Under the pieces are notes generated by a model. The model ran no database searches, was not told the DNA's origin, and saw only the letters and a list, made by a program, of their open reading frames with translations. From Paenibacillus albidus (GTDB lineage: Bacteria > Bacillota > Bacilli > Paenibacillales > Paenibacillaceae), in contig NZ_BMKR01000010.1 in NCBI RefSeq assembly GCF_014644435.1, positions 1-64,000 of the forward strand: DNA of 64,000 nucleotides, written 5' to 3'. Each line of letters begins with the position of its first letter. Position 1 is the stretch's first letter. Shown here in pieces: positions 51,977-61,774 of the stretch. The position numbers and the translations under genes were made by a program.

Positions 51977-52717
51977 TCAGCCAATCCCTTCCGTCAAATA
52001 CAGATTGCCTGCAATCCGTGTATTCTCAAGCACCACATTCTCCCGGTTAATAATGACATTTCCGGTTGCAGCCTTCGAATAGGTTCCCGCCTGCTGCAGA
52101 ATCTCCCCGGATAGACGGCTCAGCAGCCGCAGCGCCTCTGCTCTTGTAATTTGCTTGGCGGGTTTAAAGGTGCCGTCATCGTAACCGCTTACAAAATTGT
52201 TGGTTGTTAATGCACTCACTGCCTCCCGGCTCCAGTCCGGCAATCCCGCCACATCCTTCAGCTTGTTGCTGCTCTCCGCAGAAGGGTCCAGCTGAAACAA
52301 CCGGTTCACCATTACCGCCGCTTCCTGACGGGTAATCGGCTGTTCCGGACGGAGGGTTCCGTCGCTATAGCCTTGGATGTAACCTGCCGCCACCGCTTTT
52401 TGCACATCTGGATAATACTTGCCGTTCGCCGGAACATCCGTAAATTGCGTTCCGCTTAAGGTTTCAAAGTTGAAGACACGGTTGATCAAAGCCATCCATT
52501 CCCCGCGGCTGATGGATTGATCCGGTCTATAGATTCCTCCGCCATAGCCCTGAATCAATCCCTTGTCTGCCCAGGCCTGAAAATCCTGCTCCGCCCAGTG
52601 GCCCCTGTAATCAGCCGGCCCGGAACTGCCCGCTCCCGCTGCAGCTGATACCATCTGCGCCGGTACCAACAGCCCCACACTTAGCACAGCAGCCAGATAC
52701 TTGTTCCATTTCTTCAT
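51977..52717 (-). CDS. SLH surface-anchor protein (5' part of split SLH-GH43 gene)
   Basis: 246 residues: signal peptide MKKWNKYLAAVLSVGLLVPA (cleavage near AAA at 27), then three SLH repeats (HWAEQDFQAWADKGLIQGYG; KAVAAGYIQGYSDGTLRPEQ; NNFVSGYDDGTFKPAKQITR) that bind the cell wall. The last residues, NVIINRENVVLENTRIAGNL and YLTEGIG, begin a beta-helical module and stop at TGA (51979-51977). The downstream frame resumes with NVIVQGK. A net one-base deletion (or two-base insertion) around GGCTGAGC would explain it. As it stands the surface anchor is separated from its enzyme. Confidence 0.88.
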   Translation of the reverse strand: MKKWNKYLAAVLSVGLLVPAQMVSAAAGAGSSGPADYRGHWAEQDFQAWADKGLIQGYGGGIYRPDQSISRGEWMALINRVFNFETLSGTQFTDVPANGKYYPDVQKAVAAGYIQGYSDGTLRPEQPITRQEAAVMVNRLFQLDPSAESSNKLKDVAGLPDWSREAVSALTTNNFVSGYDDGTFKPAKQITRAEALRLLSRLSGEILQQAGTYSKAATGNVIINRENVVLENTRIAGNLYLTEGIG

Positions 52718-52750
52718 TTGTTATCTTTGCCTCCCATTCCTCCAATGAAA

Positions 52751-52764
52751 TAACAGCGCTTACA
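52751..52764 (-). promoter_or_regulatory. cre (CcpA-binding) site before SLH-GH43 gene
   Basis: The minus strand reads TGTAAGCGCTGTTA, matching 13 of 14 positions of TGWAANCGNTNWCA. It lies 34 bases before the start codon, where CcpA binding would repress transcription in rich sugar. The rest of the 52718-53147 gap is AT-rich with no other clear signal. Confidence 0.65.
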
Positions 52765-53147
52765 CAAGGAAATTAAAAAATAGTAGACCGCAAACTTTAT
52801 TTCATAAAAACATAAAACAATTAAGTGAAGTTCGGATCTAATTATCGTCTATATTGTAACGAGCTCCTCTGGAAACGTCAATATTAAATTTGAATTAATA
52901 TGTATTGTTTTATATTTATATAAAATTAAATATCCTGACATCACAGCCTGCTGTGAAGGCATCGGATCAGTCCATCAGCCCAGCCGGCCTGCAGCTTATC
53001 CCAAGGCGTCCCCGCCTTATTGCCGACCCTCTCCCCGCCTAAGGTCTGGTTTATAAAACCGTCCCCAGCCCGTTTTGGCGGCCGTGAAAAGAACGTAGAA
53101 TGAATTCATAACCAAACGGACATTACCAGAGAGGAAGAGATCAACTT

Positions 53148-53366
53148 ATGAAAAAATTATTTCGTTCACGCAGTGACAAAAGAATCAGCGGATTATGCGG
53201 AGGTTTGGCCCAGTACCTGGGTATTGACGCTACGATCTTGCGTCTGGCTGCCCTGATTGCGACATTGTTCAGCTTCGGTACCATCATTCTTATTTATGTC
53301 ATCGGAAGCATTATTGTCCCACTGGATAACTACAGCAGTTTTTCCGAGGACCCTCATTTTTACTAA
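53148..53366 (+). CDS. PspC-domain membrane protein
   Basis: A 72-residue protein. Its first half is the PspC signature LFRSRSDKRISGLCGGLAQY (residues 4-23), with LGIDATILRLAALIATLFSF leading into one hydrophobic segment (about 35-57). GAGGAAGAG precedes the start. PspC proteins sit in the membrane and take part in envelope-stress signalling. A pspA-like gene follows 48 bases later, so the two probably form a small envelope-stress operon. Confidence 0.9.
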   Translation: MKKLFRSRSDKRISGLCGGLAQYLGIDATILRLAALIATLFSFGTIILIYVIGSIIVPLDNYSSFSEDPHFY

Positions 53367-53414
53367 GTCATAAATACCAACCCAAAACCAAACCCATAAA
53401 GAGGAGAGAATATC

Positions 53415-54092
53415 ATGAGTATACTGCAAAGAATTGCTACGCTGACCAAAGCGGCCCTAAACGAAGGCTTAAACAAACTGGAGAACCCGGTGCTGCTCAC
53501 CGGACAATATCTGCGCGACCTGGAGGATGAGATTGCTACAGCCGAACGCAACGAACATGATTTAAAGGTGGCCGGCAAAGTGCTGGAGCGCCGCAAGCAA
53601 GAGTACACCCTGCTGGCCGCACGCAGCGAAGAGGAAGCCGTAACAGCCATAGCACAAGGAAATGAGGAAGCTGCCCGCCTGGCCGTTTTGGCCAAGCTGC
53701 GGTATACCGAAAGTGCCCAGGAATGTGTAACCGGCCTGGAAGAGACCCGAATTTCCCTCGCGGCACTGGAAGCGAACATCCTCGCTGCCAAGGAAGAACG
53801 CACACGGCTCAAAGCCAAAAGAGCGGAGCTGGCTGCCCGTGCCCGCCAAGCTACGGAAGCCATCCATTCCGCTCCGCGCAGCTGCCACCGGGACTCCGGC
53901 CTGAATACCGGCAGCGCTTCGCGCGGTTTTGAGCGGATGGAGGACAAGATTACCGAGTGGGAAGTGCTGGCGGAACAATCGGGCCGCACAGCCGGGCCGG
54001 GAAGTTATTCCTCCATCGACCCTACTTTAAGCAAAGCGGTAGATTCCGAGCTGGAACGCCTGCGGACCCGCAAGGTTGACGGGAACAAATAA
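53415..54092 (+). CDS. pspA: PspA/IM30 family protein
   Basis: A 225-residue, almost wholly helical protein: MSILQRIATLTKAALNEGLN, the amphipathic first helix, then NPVLLTGQYLRDLEDEIATA and long coiled segments. This is the ESCRT-III-like PspA/Vipp1 family, which coats and protects damaged membranes. The C-terminal part (GFERMEDKITEWEVLAEQSG, then SELERLRTRK) is conserved in Bacillales homologues. AGAGGAGAG precedes the ATG. It follows pspC and ends in a strong terminator. Confidence 0.88.
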   Translation: MSILQRIATLTKAALNEGLNKLENPVLLTGQYLRDLEDEIATAERNEHDLKVAGKVLERRKQEYTLLAARSEEEAVTAIAQGNEEAARLAVLAKLRYTESAQECVTGLEETRISLAALEANILAAKEERTRLKAKRAELAARARQATEAIHSAPRSCHRDSGLNTGSASRGFERMEDKITEWEVLAEQSGRTAGPGSYSSIDPTLSKAVDSELERLRTRKVDGNK

Positions 54093-54109
54093 GCAAAGTA
54101 GCAAAGAAG

Positions 54110-54152
54110 CCAAAAAACCACGAAGCTCAACTTGAGCCTCGTGGTTTTTTGG
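54110..54152. terminator. Strong bidirectional terminator
   Basis: CCAAAAAACCACGA-GCTCAA and its near-perfect complement form a long hairpin with A- and T-runs on both sides. It ends pspA on the plus strand and the sulfur operon on the minus strand. Confidence 0.9.
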
Positions 54153-54175
54153 TCCTTGCTGCCTAATGTCCGGCC

Positions 54176-55513
54176 TTACGCGCTGCCTGCGGTTTCGGAC
54201 GTTCTGGTATACCGGTTCTCCGGGATAGGCAGCCCCAAGTTGCCCCGCAGCGTCTCACTTTCATATTCGGTACGGAAAAGTCCGCGCTCCTGGAGAATCG
54301 GCACAACACGGTCCACGAAATCTTCCAGACCGTTCGGCACAGCTGCCGAAATCATGAATCCGTCGGCTGCTTCAGCTTCGAACCATGCCTGGATCTGATC
54401 TGCCACCTGTGCCGCTGTGCCAATGAAGCCGCTGCGCGGTGTGGCCGACTGCAGCGCGACTTCCCTGAGGGTTAAGCCTTTTTCCTTGGCATTTTTCTTG
54501 ATTTTGTCTGTCCCGCTCTGAAAGCTGTTTCTGCCGAGATCACCGAGTTCCGGGAACGGCTCATCCAGCGGATATTGCGAGAAGTCATGATGCTCAAAGA
54601 ATCGGCCAAGATAATTCAGCGCATTCTCTATGGTGACCAGAGCCGCCACCTCCTGATATTTGCGCTCCGCTTCCTCTTCCGTATCTCCGATAATCGGCCC
54701 GATACCCGGGAAGATCAGCACCTCATCCGGATTGCGTCCGAACGAGGAGATGCGGCTCTTCACATCCCGGTAGAACGCCTGCGCCTCTTCCAGCGTGTCA
54801 TGTCCGGTGAAAATAGCATCCGCTTCCTTAGAAGCGTAATTCTTGCCCACCTCCGAGGACCCCGCCTGGAACACCACCGGCTGCCCCTGCCTGGAACGGG
54901 CGATATTAAGCGGCCCTTTGACCGAGAAAAATTCGCCCTCATGATTCAAGGCATGCACTTTGTCCGGGTCAAAAAAGACGCCTGTCTCTTTATCGCGGAC
55001 AAATGCATCATCCTCCCAGGAATCCCATAACCCCCGCGCTACCTCCAGATACTCCGTGGCGATGCGATACCGCTTGCCATGATCGGGATGTTCTTTTTTG
55101 CCATAGTTGAGGGCCGAGCCTTCCAGCGGAGAAGTAACGACATTCCAGCCCGCCCGTCCGCCGCTGATCACATCAAGCGATCCGAACTGGCGTGCCACGG
55201 TAAAAGGTTCACTATAGGAGGTGGACAAGGTGCCTACAAGGCCGATATTACGGCTCACCCCAGCCAGCGCACTAAGAATGGTCAGTGGTTCAAAGCGGTT
55301 CAGGAAATGGGGGATCGACTTCTCATTAATGTAGAGTCCATCGGCAATAAAGATCAGATCCAGCTTGCCCTCTTCCGCTTTGCGGATCCACTGCTTGTAG
55401 AGCTCAAAATTTACGCTGGCATCCGGCTGGGCATCCGGGTGGCGCCACATGGACGTACTGCCCCCTACCCCGTGCAGCAAGGCTCCCAGCTTCAATTGTC
55501 TTGGCTTTGCCAT
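54176..55513 (-). CDS. cmoJ: FMN-dependent luciferase-like monooxygenase, CmoJ/NtaA type
   Basis: The start at 55513 ([20 protein letters not shown]) is seven bases after AGGAGG. The 445-residue protein matches the NtaA/SnaA/DszA group: [31 protein letters not shown], and [20 protein letters not shown] followed by [15 protein letters not shown]. subtilis CmoJ (YtnJ) of this group oxidises N-acetylated S-alkylcysteines during sulfur salvage, using reduced FMN. It is the last gene of the operon, 62 bases after the DinB gene, and ends at the bidirectional terminator. Confidence 0.85.
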   Translation of the reverse strand: MAKPRQLKLGALLHGVGGSTSMWRHPDAQPDASVNFELYKQWIRKAEEGKLDLIFIADGLYINEKSIPHFLNRFEPLTILSALAGVSRNIGLVGTLSTSYSEPFTVARQFGSLDVISGGRAGWNVVTSPLEGSALNYGKKEHPDHGKRYRIATEYLEVARGLWDSWEDDAFVRDKETGVFFDPDKVHALNHEGEFFSVKGPLNIARSRQGQPVVFQAGSSEVGKNYASKEADAIFTGHDTLEEAQAFYRDVKSRISSFGRNPDEVLIFPGIGPIIGDTEEEAERKYQEVAALVTIENALNYLGRFFEHHDFSQYPLDEPFPELGDLGRNSFQSGTDKIKKNAKEKGLTLREVALQSATPRSGFIGTAAQVADQIQAWFEAEAADGFMISAAVPNGLEDFVDRVVPILQERGLFRTEYESETLRGNLGLPIPENRYTRTSETAGSA

Positions 55514-55575
55514 GTTCATACCTCCTGGATTATCGTGGATTTGACTTGCTCCCTCTCGGTTCACTATACCGCCGT

Positions 55576-56055
55576 CTATGCCGGCAGCACTGCTTTTGCT
55601 CCCGTCTGAATCCGTTCAATCTGAGCCAGATGGGTCTGCACATGGGCGGCGAAGCTGCGGATGATGTCCGTAATATGGATGGTCTCACCTTTGGCATTCA
55701 CACCGCTTTTTGCCCACTCTTCTTCACCCAGCCTCTCGAACAGCCGTGCGTTATATTGCAGCAAGCTGTAAAAAAGCGCCAGGCTTTCGGCCACCTCCCC
55801 TTCGTTCGCATGTTGTCCGCTAACCCAGGCATCCTGATTAAAAGCCGGGAGCTGCACCGTGGTACCCGCAAGAATATCGCGGATACGGAACGAGACAACG
55901 ATACTGTGATCGGCCAGATGTGCTACCACCTCTGTAATACTCCAGCTGCCCGGCTTGGCTTTCCATTTCAATGCTTCGGCAGACAATCCATCCAGTGCCT
56001 CAACCAGCTGCCGGTGTGTGTTCAAATAATCCTCAATCAGGTGAAGTTTGCTCAT
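55576..56055 (-). CDS. DinB-family protein
   Basis: A 159-residue four-helix protein. The three metal histidines of DinB/YfiT proteins are in place: [20 protein letters not shown] (about residue 46), and [15 protein letters not shown] (about 138 and 142). Members include bacillithiol transferases (BstA), which bind a divalent metal. Its ATG overlaps the upstream oxidase stop (ATGA), so it is translated with that enzyme. Within a sulfur-compound operon a thiol-transfer role is attractive but is inference. Confidence 0.85.
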   Translation of the reverse strand: MSKLHLIEDYLNTHRQLVEALDGLSAEALKWKAKPGSWSITEVVAHLADHSIVVSFRIRDILAGTTVQLPAFNQDAWVSGQHANEGEVAESLALFYSLLQYNARLFERLGEEEWAKSGVNAKGETIHITDIIRSFAAHVQTHLAQIERIQTGAKAVLPA

Positions 56056-57233
56056 TCGATCCCCTCCAAAGTTAAACCGGCATCCGGCTGGGCCGGCCGG
56101 TCAAAGCGAGACAGAGAAAACGGCTTGATATTCAGGCCGGATCTCCCGTCTGTAACCAGATCGGCCAGAATCTCACCCACCACGCTGGAAAATTTAAAGC
56201 CATGGCCCGAGAATCCCCCGGCCACCAGCACATGGTCATGTTGCGGATGCCGGTCGATAATAAAATCTTCGTCCGGCGAGTGCTCGTACTTGCAGACGGC
56301 TCCCCTCAGAAGCTTCCCGGCAGCGCCGGGCATATATCTCTCCAGCACACGGCGCAGGTCGCCTTCGTCACTGGCTTCACTGCCGAAGGGCTCCAGCTTG
56401 TCGCCCGGTTTCCACGGCTGGCCGGTGTCATGCCGTCCGATCTTGAGTCCGGCGCCGCCGATACTCGGGAAGCCGTAATAGCCGCCTTCCTCCGTACCTA
56501 GCGTGAAGCCGGGGAAACTTCCCGCATCAAAGGCCCGGGAATCGCTCTCGAACCAGCCCACCACCTTGCGGACCGCCCGGACCGGCAGGTGGATATAAGG
56601 CTCGAGCGTCTCAAACCAGGCCCCGGCGCTAAGAATCGCCATAGCGCCATGAACCTCCCCGTGTTTGGTATGAACGGTCACCCCGCCCGGGCGGGCCGTC
56701 ACTTTCCGCACGGGGGTATGAACCCGCAGCTCCGCGCCGTGAGCCAGCGCAAGCTGGCGGTACGCCGCTACACAGCGCTCGCTGAACAGATAACCCGCAT
56801 CCGGCTCAAACATCGCCTCGAAGCGGTCCGTCAGGTTCAGCGCAGGCCAGCGTCTGCGGATTTCCGCGGCATCCAGCCGCTCCACCCGCACGCCCCGCCG
56901 CTCGGCTTCGGCCAGCCGGCCGGCGAAGGAGTACACGGCGCTGTCCGCAGCGTTCAGCACGCCGGAACGCACGAGCAGCTTCGTTCCGGTCTCCTGCTCC
57001 GCTTCCTGCCACAGCACATCGGCACGCTTCGCCATATCGATGTAGGCGGGACCGCCGCTGTAAGCATGGCGGATCAAGCGGGTGTCTCCATGGTGGCTCC
57101 CTTCTGTGTGAGGAGGATCAAAAGCATCGATCAGCAGCGTCTTCACCCCGCGCCGGGCCAGATGATACCCCGCGCTCATGCCCATCGATCCGGCTCCGAC
57201 GATGATAACATCATATCCTGGCCGGATCGTCAT
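56052..57233 (-). CDS. Monomeric sarcosine oxidase / N-methyltryptophan oxidase-type flavoenzyme
   Basis: A 393-residue flavoprotein. It opens with VIIVGAGSMGMSAGYHLARR (FAD fold), followed by GSHHGDTRLIRHAYSGGPAY, the region carrying the catalytic arginine of MSOX. The cysteine that links FAD covalently is present in AVCKYEHSPDEDFIIDRHPQ, and GGFSGHGFKFSSVVGEILAD closes the site. These enzymes oxidise N-methyl or secondary amines, making peroxide. It overlaps the M20 gene (ATGA) upstream and the DinB gene downstream. No equivalent is in the B. subtilis ytm/ytn operon. Confidence 0.88.
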   Translation of the reverse strand: MTIRPGYDVIIVGAGSMGMSAGYHLARRGVKTLLIDAFDPPHTEGSHHGDTRLIRHAYSGGPAYIDMAKRADVLWQEAEQETGTKLLVRSGVLNAADSAVYSFAGRLAEAERRGVRVERLDAAEIRRRWPALNLTDRFEAMFEPDAGYLFSERCVAAYRQLALAHGAELRVHTPVRKVTARPGGVTVHTKHGEVHGAMAILSAGAWFETLEPYIHLPVRAVRKVVGWFESDSRAFDAGSFPGFTLGTEEGGYYGFPSIGGAGLKIGRHDTGQPWKPGDKLEPFGSEASDEGDLRRVLERYMPGAAGKLLRGAVCKYEHSPDEDFIIDRHPQHDHVLVAGGFSGHGFKFSSVVGEILADLVTDGRSGLNIKPFSLSRFDRPAQPDAGLTLEGIE

Positions 57234-58411
57234 TCGCCCGGCTCCTCCCCGGCAGACCAGCGTTCCAGATAACGGATCACCAGATCCGTGAAGAAATCCG
57301 CACTCACCGGCAGTGCCCGTTCATCCAGATCGAAGGCCGGATGATGCCACTCCCGGCTGCCGTCCACGCCCATGAAGACAAACAAGCCGGGGACCACCCG
57401 TTGATAGGCGGCGAAATCCTCGCCGGCCGGTGAAGGTACCGGCTTCACCGCAATGAATCCCAGCGCGGCGGCCGTCTCTTCCGCAAGCCCGGCCAACGCA
57501 GCATCGTTGATGACCGGCGGCGGGCCTTCGATCCAGCGGACTGACGCCTTGGCCCCCAGTGCGGCGGCTACTCCCGAGGCTACCTGCTCGAACCGCTTCA
57601 GCACCTCCGCACGGACCGCTTCATCAAAGGTGCGGACCGTACCGTCCAGCACGGCCGTCTCCGGGATGATGTTCCATGAGGTGCCGCTATGGAGCTTGGT
57701 CACGCTGATTACCGCACTGTGCAGGGCACTGACGTTGCGGCTGACAATGGTCTGCAGCGCAGTTACGATATGCGCGGCGGCCACAATCGGATCAATGCCC
57801 GCTTCCGGCACAGCCGCATGCGAACCGGAGCCGGTCACCTCGACCACAAAACCGTCCGCAGCCGCCATTAGCGGTCCAGCCGTAATGCCGATGGTGCCGA
57901 CCGGCAGATCCGGCTTGTTATGCATGCCGAAGATGGCGCGGACATCCTTCAGTACTCCGCTGGCGATGAGCTGCCGCGCACCGCTGGCTTTCTCTTCCGC
58001 AGGCTGGAACAGCAAACGGACCGTTCCCTTCAAGCGGTTCTCCTCCCGCTTCAGCAGCAGCGCAGTGCCAACCAATGCCGCAGTATGGAAATCATGACCA
58101 CAGGCATGCATGTTGCCGGGATAGATGGAGGCATACGGCAAGCCGGTCTCCTCCTGAATCGGCAAAGCATCAATATCTGCACGCAGAGCGACAACAGGTC
58201 CGCCATGATGCCCGCCGATTTCGGCCACTACGCCCGTCTCCAGACCATAATCAATCACCTTGATTCCGGCCTGCTCCAGCAGCGAAGTCAGATAAGCTGT
58301 TGTTTCATACTCTTCATTGGAGAGCTCCGGATGCCGGTGCAGATGGCGGCGTATCCCGGTTAGCTGCTCACTGAACGCCTGTGCTCCAGAAATCACGGCC
58401 TCACTAGACAT
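57230..58411 (-). CDS. sndA: M20-family amidohydrolase, probable N-acetyl-S-alkylcysteine deacetylase
   Basis: Starts at 58411 (MSSEAVISGAQAFSEQ) after GGGGAGGG. The 393-residue protein has the M20D pattern: GIRRHLHRHPELSNEEYETT, VALRADIDALPIQEETGLPY, MHACGHDFHTAALVGTALLL with metal-binding Cys and His, FQPAEEKASGARQLI with the catalytic Glu, and MHNKPDLPVGTIGI. Related enzymes remove N-acyl groups from amino acids. By its neighbours it corresponds to B. subtilis SndA (YtnL), which deacetylates intermediates of S-alkylcysteine salvage. Confidence 0.85.
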   Translation of the reverse strand: MSSEAVISGAQAFSEQLTGIRRHLHRHPELSNEEYETTAYLTSLLEQAGIKVIDYGLETGVVAEIGGHHGGPVVALRADIDALPIQEETGLPYASIYPGNMHACGHDFHTAALVGTALLLKREENRLKGTVRLLFQPAEEKASGARQLIASGVLKDVRAIFGMHNKPDLPVGTIGITAGPLMAAADGFVVEVTGSGSHAAVPEAGIDPIVAAAHIVTALQTIVSRNVSALHSAVISVTKLHSGTSWNIIPETAVLDGTVRTFDEAVRAEVLKRFEQVASGVAAALGAKASVRWIEGPPPVINDAALAGLAEETAAALGFIAVKPVPSPAGEDFAAYQRVVPGLFVFMGVDGSREWHHPAFDLDERALPVSADFFTDLVIRYLERWSAGEEPGE

Positions 58412-58465
58412 GACACCCTCCCCTTTCATATATCAATCATCTTCTAAAGACAGACATCCGGGTGC

Positions 58466-59482
58466 TCACACCTTCGCAGGCACCTCAGCCAGCGCTTCGC
58501 TCAACAGTTCAAAGGAACGCAGCCGCTTGTCAAAAGGCTGGACATTTGTTGTGACTATGAACTCATCCACACCGGAGGCTTGCTGAAGCGCCAGCAGTTC
58601 CTCCCGGACTTTTTCCTTTGTCCCTTTCGTAATGACCGGTTCTTTCTCTTCGATCGTATATTCCCCTTTGCTCTGCCGGGCGAATTCCTCGGCCTGCTCC
58701 CGGGAAGCTACTGTCAGTGTCTTCCCCCCGGCGAGATGAATCCGGTACAGCTTCTGGGCTCCGGCCAATTCCCCGGCCTCTTCGCCTGTTTCCGCTGCCA
58801 GCACAGCAAGCGCGATAATGGCTTGCGGCCTACTACCGCCTGAGGAAGTGAAGCTGCTGCGGTATACCCGGATCGCTTCCAGCGCTTCTGCCTGATCCCC
58901 GTTGATGAACAGGGAGAAGACATAAGGAAGACCCAGACTGGCCGCGATTTCCGCACTGGCTACGCTGGCGCCAAGCACATACAGCTCAGGGGCCACTGCC
59001 GGGATGGGCCCGGCTTTTAGCCCGGCCAGAGGATGGTCCTGCTCCAGCCGGTTATGGATATATTTCTCCAGCTCTATAATTTTGTCCGTTAATGCAGCCG
59101 GCTCGGCATTCCCTTGCCGCAAAGCCTGTGTGCTGCGGGGCAGACCGCCGGGAGCACGCCCTACGCCAAGATCCACACGTCCCGGAGCGAGCGAAGCCAG
59201 GACATTGAAATTCTCCGCTACCTTGTAGGGACTGTAATGCTGGAGCATAATACCGCCGGAACCGATGCGGATGTGTTCCGTCCTGGCCAGCAGATGAGAG
59301 ATCAGCACCTCCGGGGAACTGCCGGCCACCTGCTCGGAGTCATGATGCTCCGACACCCAAAACCGCCGGAACCCGAGCTGTTCGGACAGCTGTGCCAGCC
59401 GTATGGTATGCCTGAAGGCCTCCTCCGCTGTTTCCCCGGGATAAATCGGGCTTTGATCCAGTACACTGATCTTGATCGCCAT
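58466..59482 (-). CDS. cmoO: Luciferase-like monooxygenase, CmoO (YtmO) type
   Basis: A 338-residue TIM-barrel flavin enzyme: LDQSPIYPGETAEEAFRHTI, FRRFWVSEHHDSEQVAGSSP (residues 38-57), IRIGSGGIMLQHYSPYKVAE and LAPGRVDLGVGRAPGGLPRS. This is the YtmO/MsnO-like group. In the B. subtilis operon the orthologue lies directly after the tcyJKLMN transporter, as here. It uses reduced flavin and oxygen; the exact step in the pathway is not settled. AGGAGG precedes the start. The M20 gene follows after 54 bases. Confidence 0.85.
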   Translation of the reverse strand: MAIKISVLDQSPIYPGETAEEAFRHTIRLAQLSEQLGFRRFWVSEHHDSEQVAGSSPEVLISHLLARTEHIRIGSGGIMLQHYSPYKVAENFNVLASLAPGRVDLGVGRAPGGLPRSTQALRQGNAEPAALTDKIIELEKYIHNRLEQDHPLAGLKAGPIPAVAPELYVLGASVASAEIAASLGLPYVFSLFINGDQAEALEAIRVYRSSFTSSGGSRPQAIIALAVLAAETGEEAGELAGAQKLYRIHLAGGKTLTVASREQAEEFARQSKGEYTIEEKEPVITKGTKEKVREELLALQQASGVDEFIVTTNVQPFDKRLRSFELLSEALAEVPAKV

Positions 59483-59497
59483 AGCGTTCCACGCCTC

Positions 59498-60250
59498 CTA
59501 TATCGAATAATTCAGTTCCGGCGTGATCCGCTTCAGGAACTGTTTAGTCCGTTCTTCCCGGGGATGATTGAAGACCTCCACCGGTGTTCCTTCCTCCACA
59601 ATGAGGCCGCCATCCATAAAAACCACATGGTTCGCGACATCCCGGGCAAAACTCATCTCATGCGTCACCACAATCATGGTGATGCCTTCCTTGGCAATTT
59701 TGCGGATGACCGCCAGCACTTCCCCTACCAGCTCCGGGTCCAGCGCCGAGGTTGGCTCATCGAAAAGAATAACCTCCGGTTCCATCGCCAAGGCCCGGGC
59801 AATCCCGACCCGCTGCTGCTGGCCGCCGGACAACTGGCTGGGATAGGCGTCCAGCTTGCTCCCAAGGCCCACCTTTTCGAGCAAAGCGATACTCCGCTTC
59901 CGGGCATCCTCCTTAGGCAGTTTTTTCACCACCAGCAGACCTTCCATCACATTCTCAAGCGCCGTCTTGTGCCGGAACAGGTTGTATTGCTGAAAGACCA
60001 TCGCCGTCTTTTGGCGCAGCTGATGGATTTCCTTCTTGCGGGCATGTTTGCAGTTAACGCTGAAATCGCCGATGGCAATTTCTCCGCTGCTGGGCTTCTC
60101 CAGATAATTCACACAGCGGAGCAGCGTGGTTTTGCCGGAACCGCTGGGGCCCAGAATAACCACCACTTCACCTTTGGTCACCGTTAGATCAATATGATTC
60201 AGCACCTGCTGGCGCCCGAAAGACTTCGATATCCCCCGCAGCTTAATCAT
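59498..60250 (-). CDS. tcyN: Amino-acid ABC transporter ATPase, TcyN-like
   Basis: A 250-residue polar amino-acid ATPase: Walker [20 protein letters not shown]-loop [20 protein letters not shown], signature [17 protein letters not shown], Walker [17 protein letters not shown] and switch [20 protein letters not shown]. The [10 protein letters not shown]-loop sequence is typical of cystine/sulfur transporters. It overlaps the permease upstream (ATGA) and precedes cmoO by 15 bases. Confidence 0.9.
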   Translation of the reverse strand: MIKLRGISKSFGRQQVLNHIDLTVTKGEVVVILGPSGSGKTTLLRCVNYLEKPSSGEIAIGDFSVNCKHARKKEIHQLRQKTAMVFQQYNLFRHKTALENVMEGLLVVKKLPKEDARKRSIALLEKVGLGSKLDAYPSQLSGGQQQRVGIARALAMEPEVILFDEPTSALDPELVGEVLAVIRKIAKEGITMIVVTHEMSFARDVANHVVFMDGGLIVEEGTPVEVFNHPREERTKQFLKRITPELNYSI

Positions 60251-60957
60251 GCCACTCCCCCCCGGTTGTACAGATTGATCCGCTTTTCGATCAGGGCCGC
60301 CGCCCGCTCAATGAGAACGGTGAGCCCCCAGAATATCAACGCCGCCGCCAGATAAGCCTCGAAGAACTTCCAGTTCGTGGACGCCACAATCTGTGCTTTG
60401 GCATTTATGTCCACTACCGATACGGTAAAAGCGAGCGTTGACCCGTGCAGCATCCCGATTACTGAGTTGGACAGGTTGGGCAAGCTTGCCGCCAGCGCCT
60501 GCGGACAAACGATCCGCCGCAGCGCTTGCGGCGTCGTCATGCCTACGGCATGCGCGGCTTCCAGCTGTCCTTTGTCCACGGCAAGCAGGCCGGAGCGGAC
60601 CACCTCGGACATATAGGCACCTGCCGTGATCGAGAAGGAAATGTAAGCAAAGCCGATCATCGGAATCGAGGCCGCCCGGAAGCTCCAGCCATAATGGACC
60701 GCCAGGCCGTCAATGATCATCGGCAGCCCGAAATAGATCAGCAGCAGATGTGTCAGCATCGGGGTGCCGCGGATAAAGGTCACATACCCTGCGGCAACCG
60801 GATATAAGACCGGCACCTTATATATCCGGATCAAGGCCACGCAAGTCCCGATGAGAAAACCAACCAGGACAGAGACAATTGTAATGTATAAGGTAGTTGG
60901 GATTACGCTCAGCAGCTGCAGGAACGCTGTCCATATAAATGACGGGTCCAGCTTCAT
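60247..60957 (-). CDS. tcyM: Amino-acid ABC permease, TcyM-like
   Basis: A 236-residue permease with five helices and the HisMQ-family loop [40 protein letters not shown] is the family motif of polar amino-acid permeases. Its start overlaps the stop of the other permease by four bases and its stop overlaps the ATPase start. It forms a heterodimer with the 60954-61739 product. Confidence 0.88.
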   Translation of the reverse strand: MKLDPSFIWTAFLQLLSVIPTTLYITIVSVLVGFLIGTCVALIRIYKVPVLYPVAAGYVTFIRGTPMLTHLLLIYFGLPMIIDGLAVHYGWSFRAASIPMIGFAYISFSITAGAYMSEVVRSGLLAVDKGQLEAAHAVGMTTPQALRRIVCPQALAASLPNLSNSVIGMLHGSTLAFTVSVVDINAKAQIVASTNWKFFEAYLAAALIFWGLTVLIERAAALIEKRINLYNRGGVA

Positions 60958-61739
60958 AGGCCGACACCTCCTTTACCCGACTCCATCTCGGCGATGATCC
61001 GCCGGTAGGATCTGTTTCTGTGGATGCCAAATGTTTTCTTGACCGGGCTGTTCCGGTCCTCATGCCGCAGCAGACGATGCTCCGCCATCCCCAGCAGCTT
61101 CTCAATCGAAAAGCTGATGACCAGATAGATCAGGGCGAGCGCAATGTAAGTTTCAATGAAATGCTGCGTAACCGCACCCAGCGTCTGCGCCTTACCCGTC
61201 ATCTCCATTACACCCAGCGTGAACGCGAGTGATGTGTCCTTGAGCAGCGCAATCACCAGATTGGAGAAGACCGGTACGGCAATTGCCAGCGCCTGGGGCA
61301 GGACAATCCGTGTAAACGCCTGGTACCCTGTCATTCCCGCCGCATAGGCTGCCTCCACCTGTCCTTTATCCACGGCTGTTACAGAAGCACGGATCATCTC
61401 CGACATATACGCTCCCGTATGCAGGCCGTAGGTTAGAATCACAAACACCAATACCGGTGCCCGGGTTACGTCCACTTGAACCAGCTTCAGGATCTCGGGC
61501 AAGCCGTAATAGAACAGGAACAGCTGGATCAGAATGGGCGTGCCACGGAAGAATGAAATATAAATCTCCGAAAGCGTCCTGAGCACCGGCACCTTATACA
61601 GTCGGGGAAGGGCCACGATAAATCCGACAATGATCCCGGCCAGCAGCGAGCTGACGACAATCAGCAGCGTTGTGCTTAACGTGCTCAGCAGCTTGGGCAA
61701 GAAAGACCAGACATAACTGAAATCAAAGGGCTCACCCAT
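60954..61739 (-). CDS. tcyL: Amino-acid ABC permease, TcyL-like
   Basis: A 261-residue permease of the same family: IYISFFRGTPILIQLFLFYY, GAYMSEMIRASVTAVDKGQV and the loop EAAYAAGMTGYQAFTRIVLP. Relative to its partner it has an N-terminal extension and a basic tail (MAEHRLLRHEDRNSPVKKTF). It starts 35 bases after the binding-protein gene and is coupled to tcyM. The pair would import S-modified cysteines or cystine. Confidence 0.88.
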   Translation of the reverse strand: MGEPFDFSYVWSFLPKLLSTLSTTLLIVVSSLLAGIIVGFIVALPRLYKVPVLRTLSEIYISFFRGTPILIQLFLFYYGLPEILKLVQVDVTRAPVLVFVILTYGLHTGAYMSEMIRASVTAVDKGQVEAAYAAGMTGYQAFTRIVLPQALAIAVPVFSNLVIALLKDTSLAFTLGVMEMTGKAQTLGAVTQHFIETYIALALIYLVISFSIEKLLGMAEHRLLRHEDRNSPVKKTFGIHRNRSYRRIIAEMESGKGGVGL

Positions 61740-61774
61740 TCATTCACTCCCCTCCCCATGTTCAACAAAGCTAA

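Noticed and set aside
51960..51990. Programmed ribosomal frameshift joining the SLH and GH43 frames.
   Set aside because: No X-XXY-YYZ slippery heptamer, no upstream SD-like stimulator at proper distance, and no obvious downstream pseudoknot; a mutation or sequencing error is simpler.
52718..53147. Possible small genes or RNA in the 430-base gap before pspC.
   Set aside because: Apart from the cre-like site the stretch is AT-rich without a coding frame, terminator or recognisable fold.
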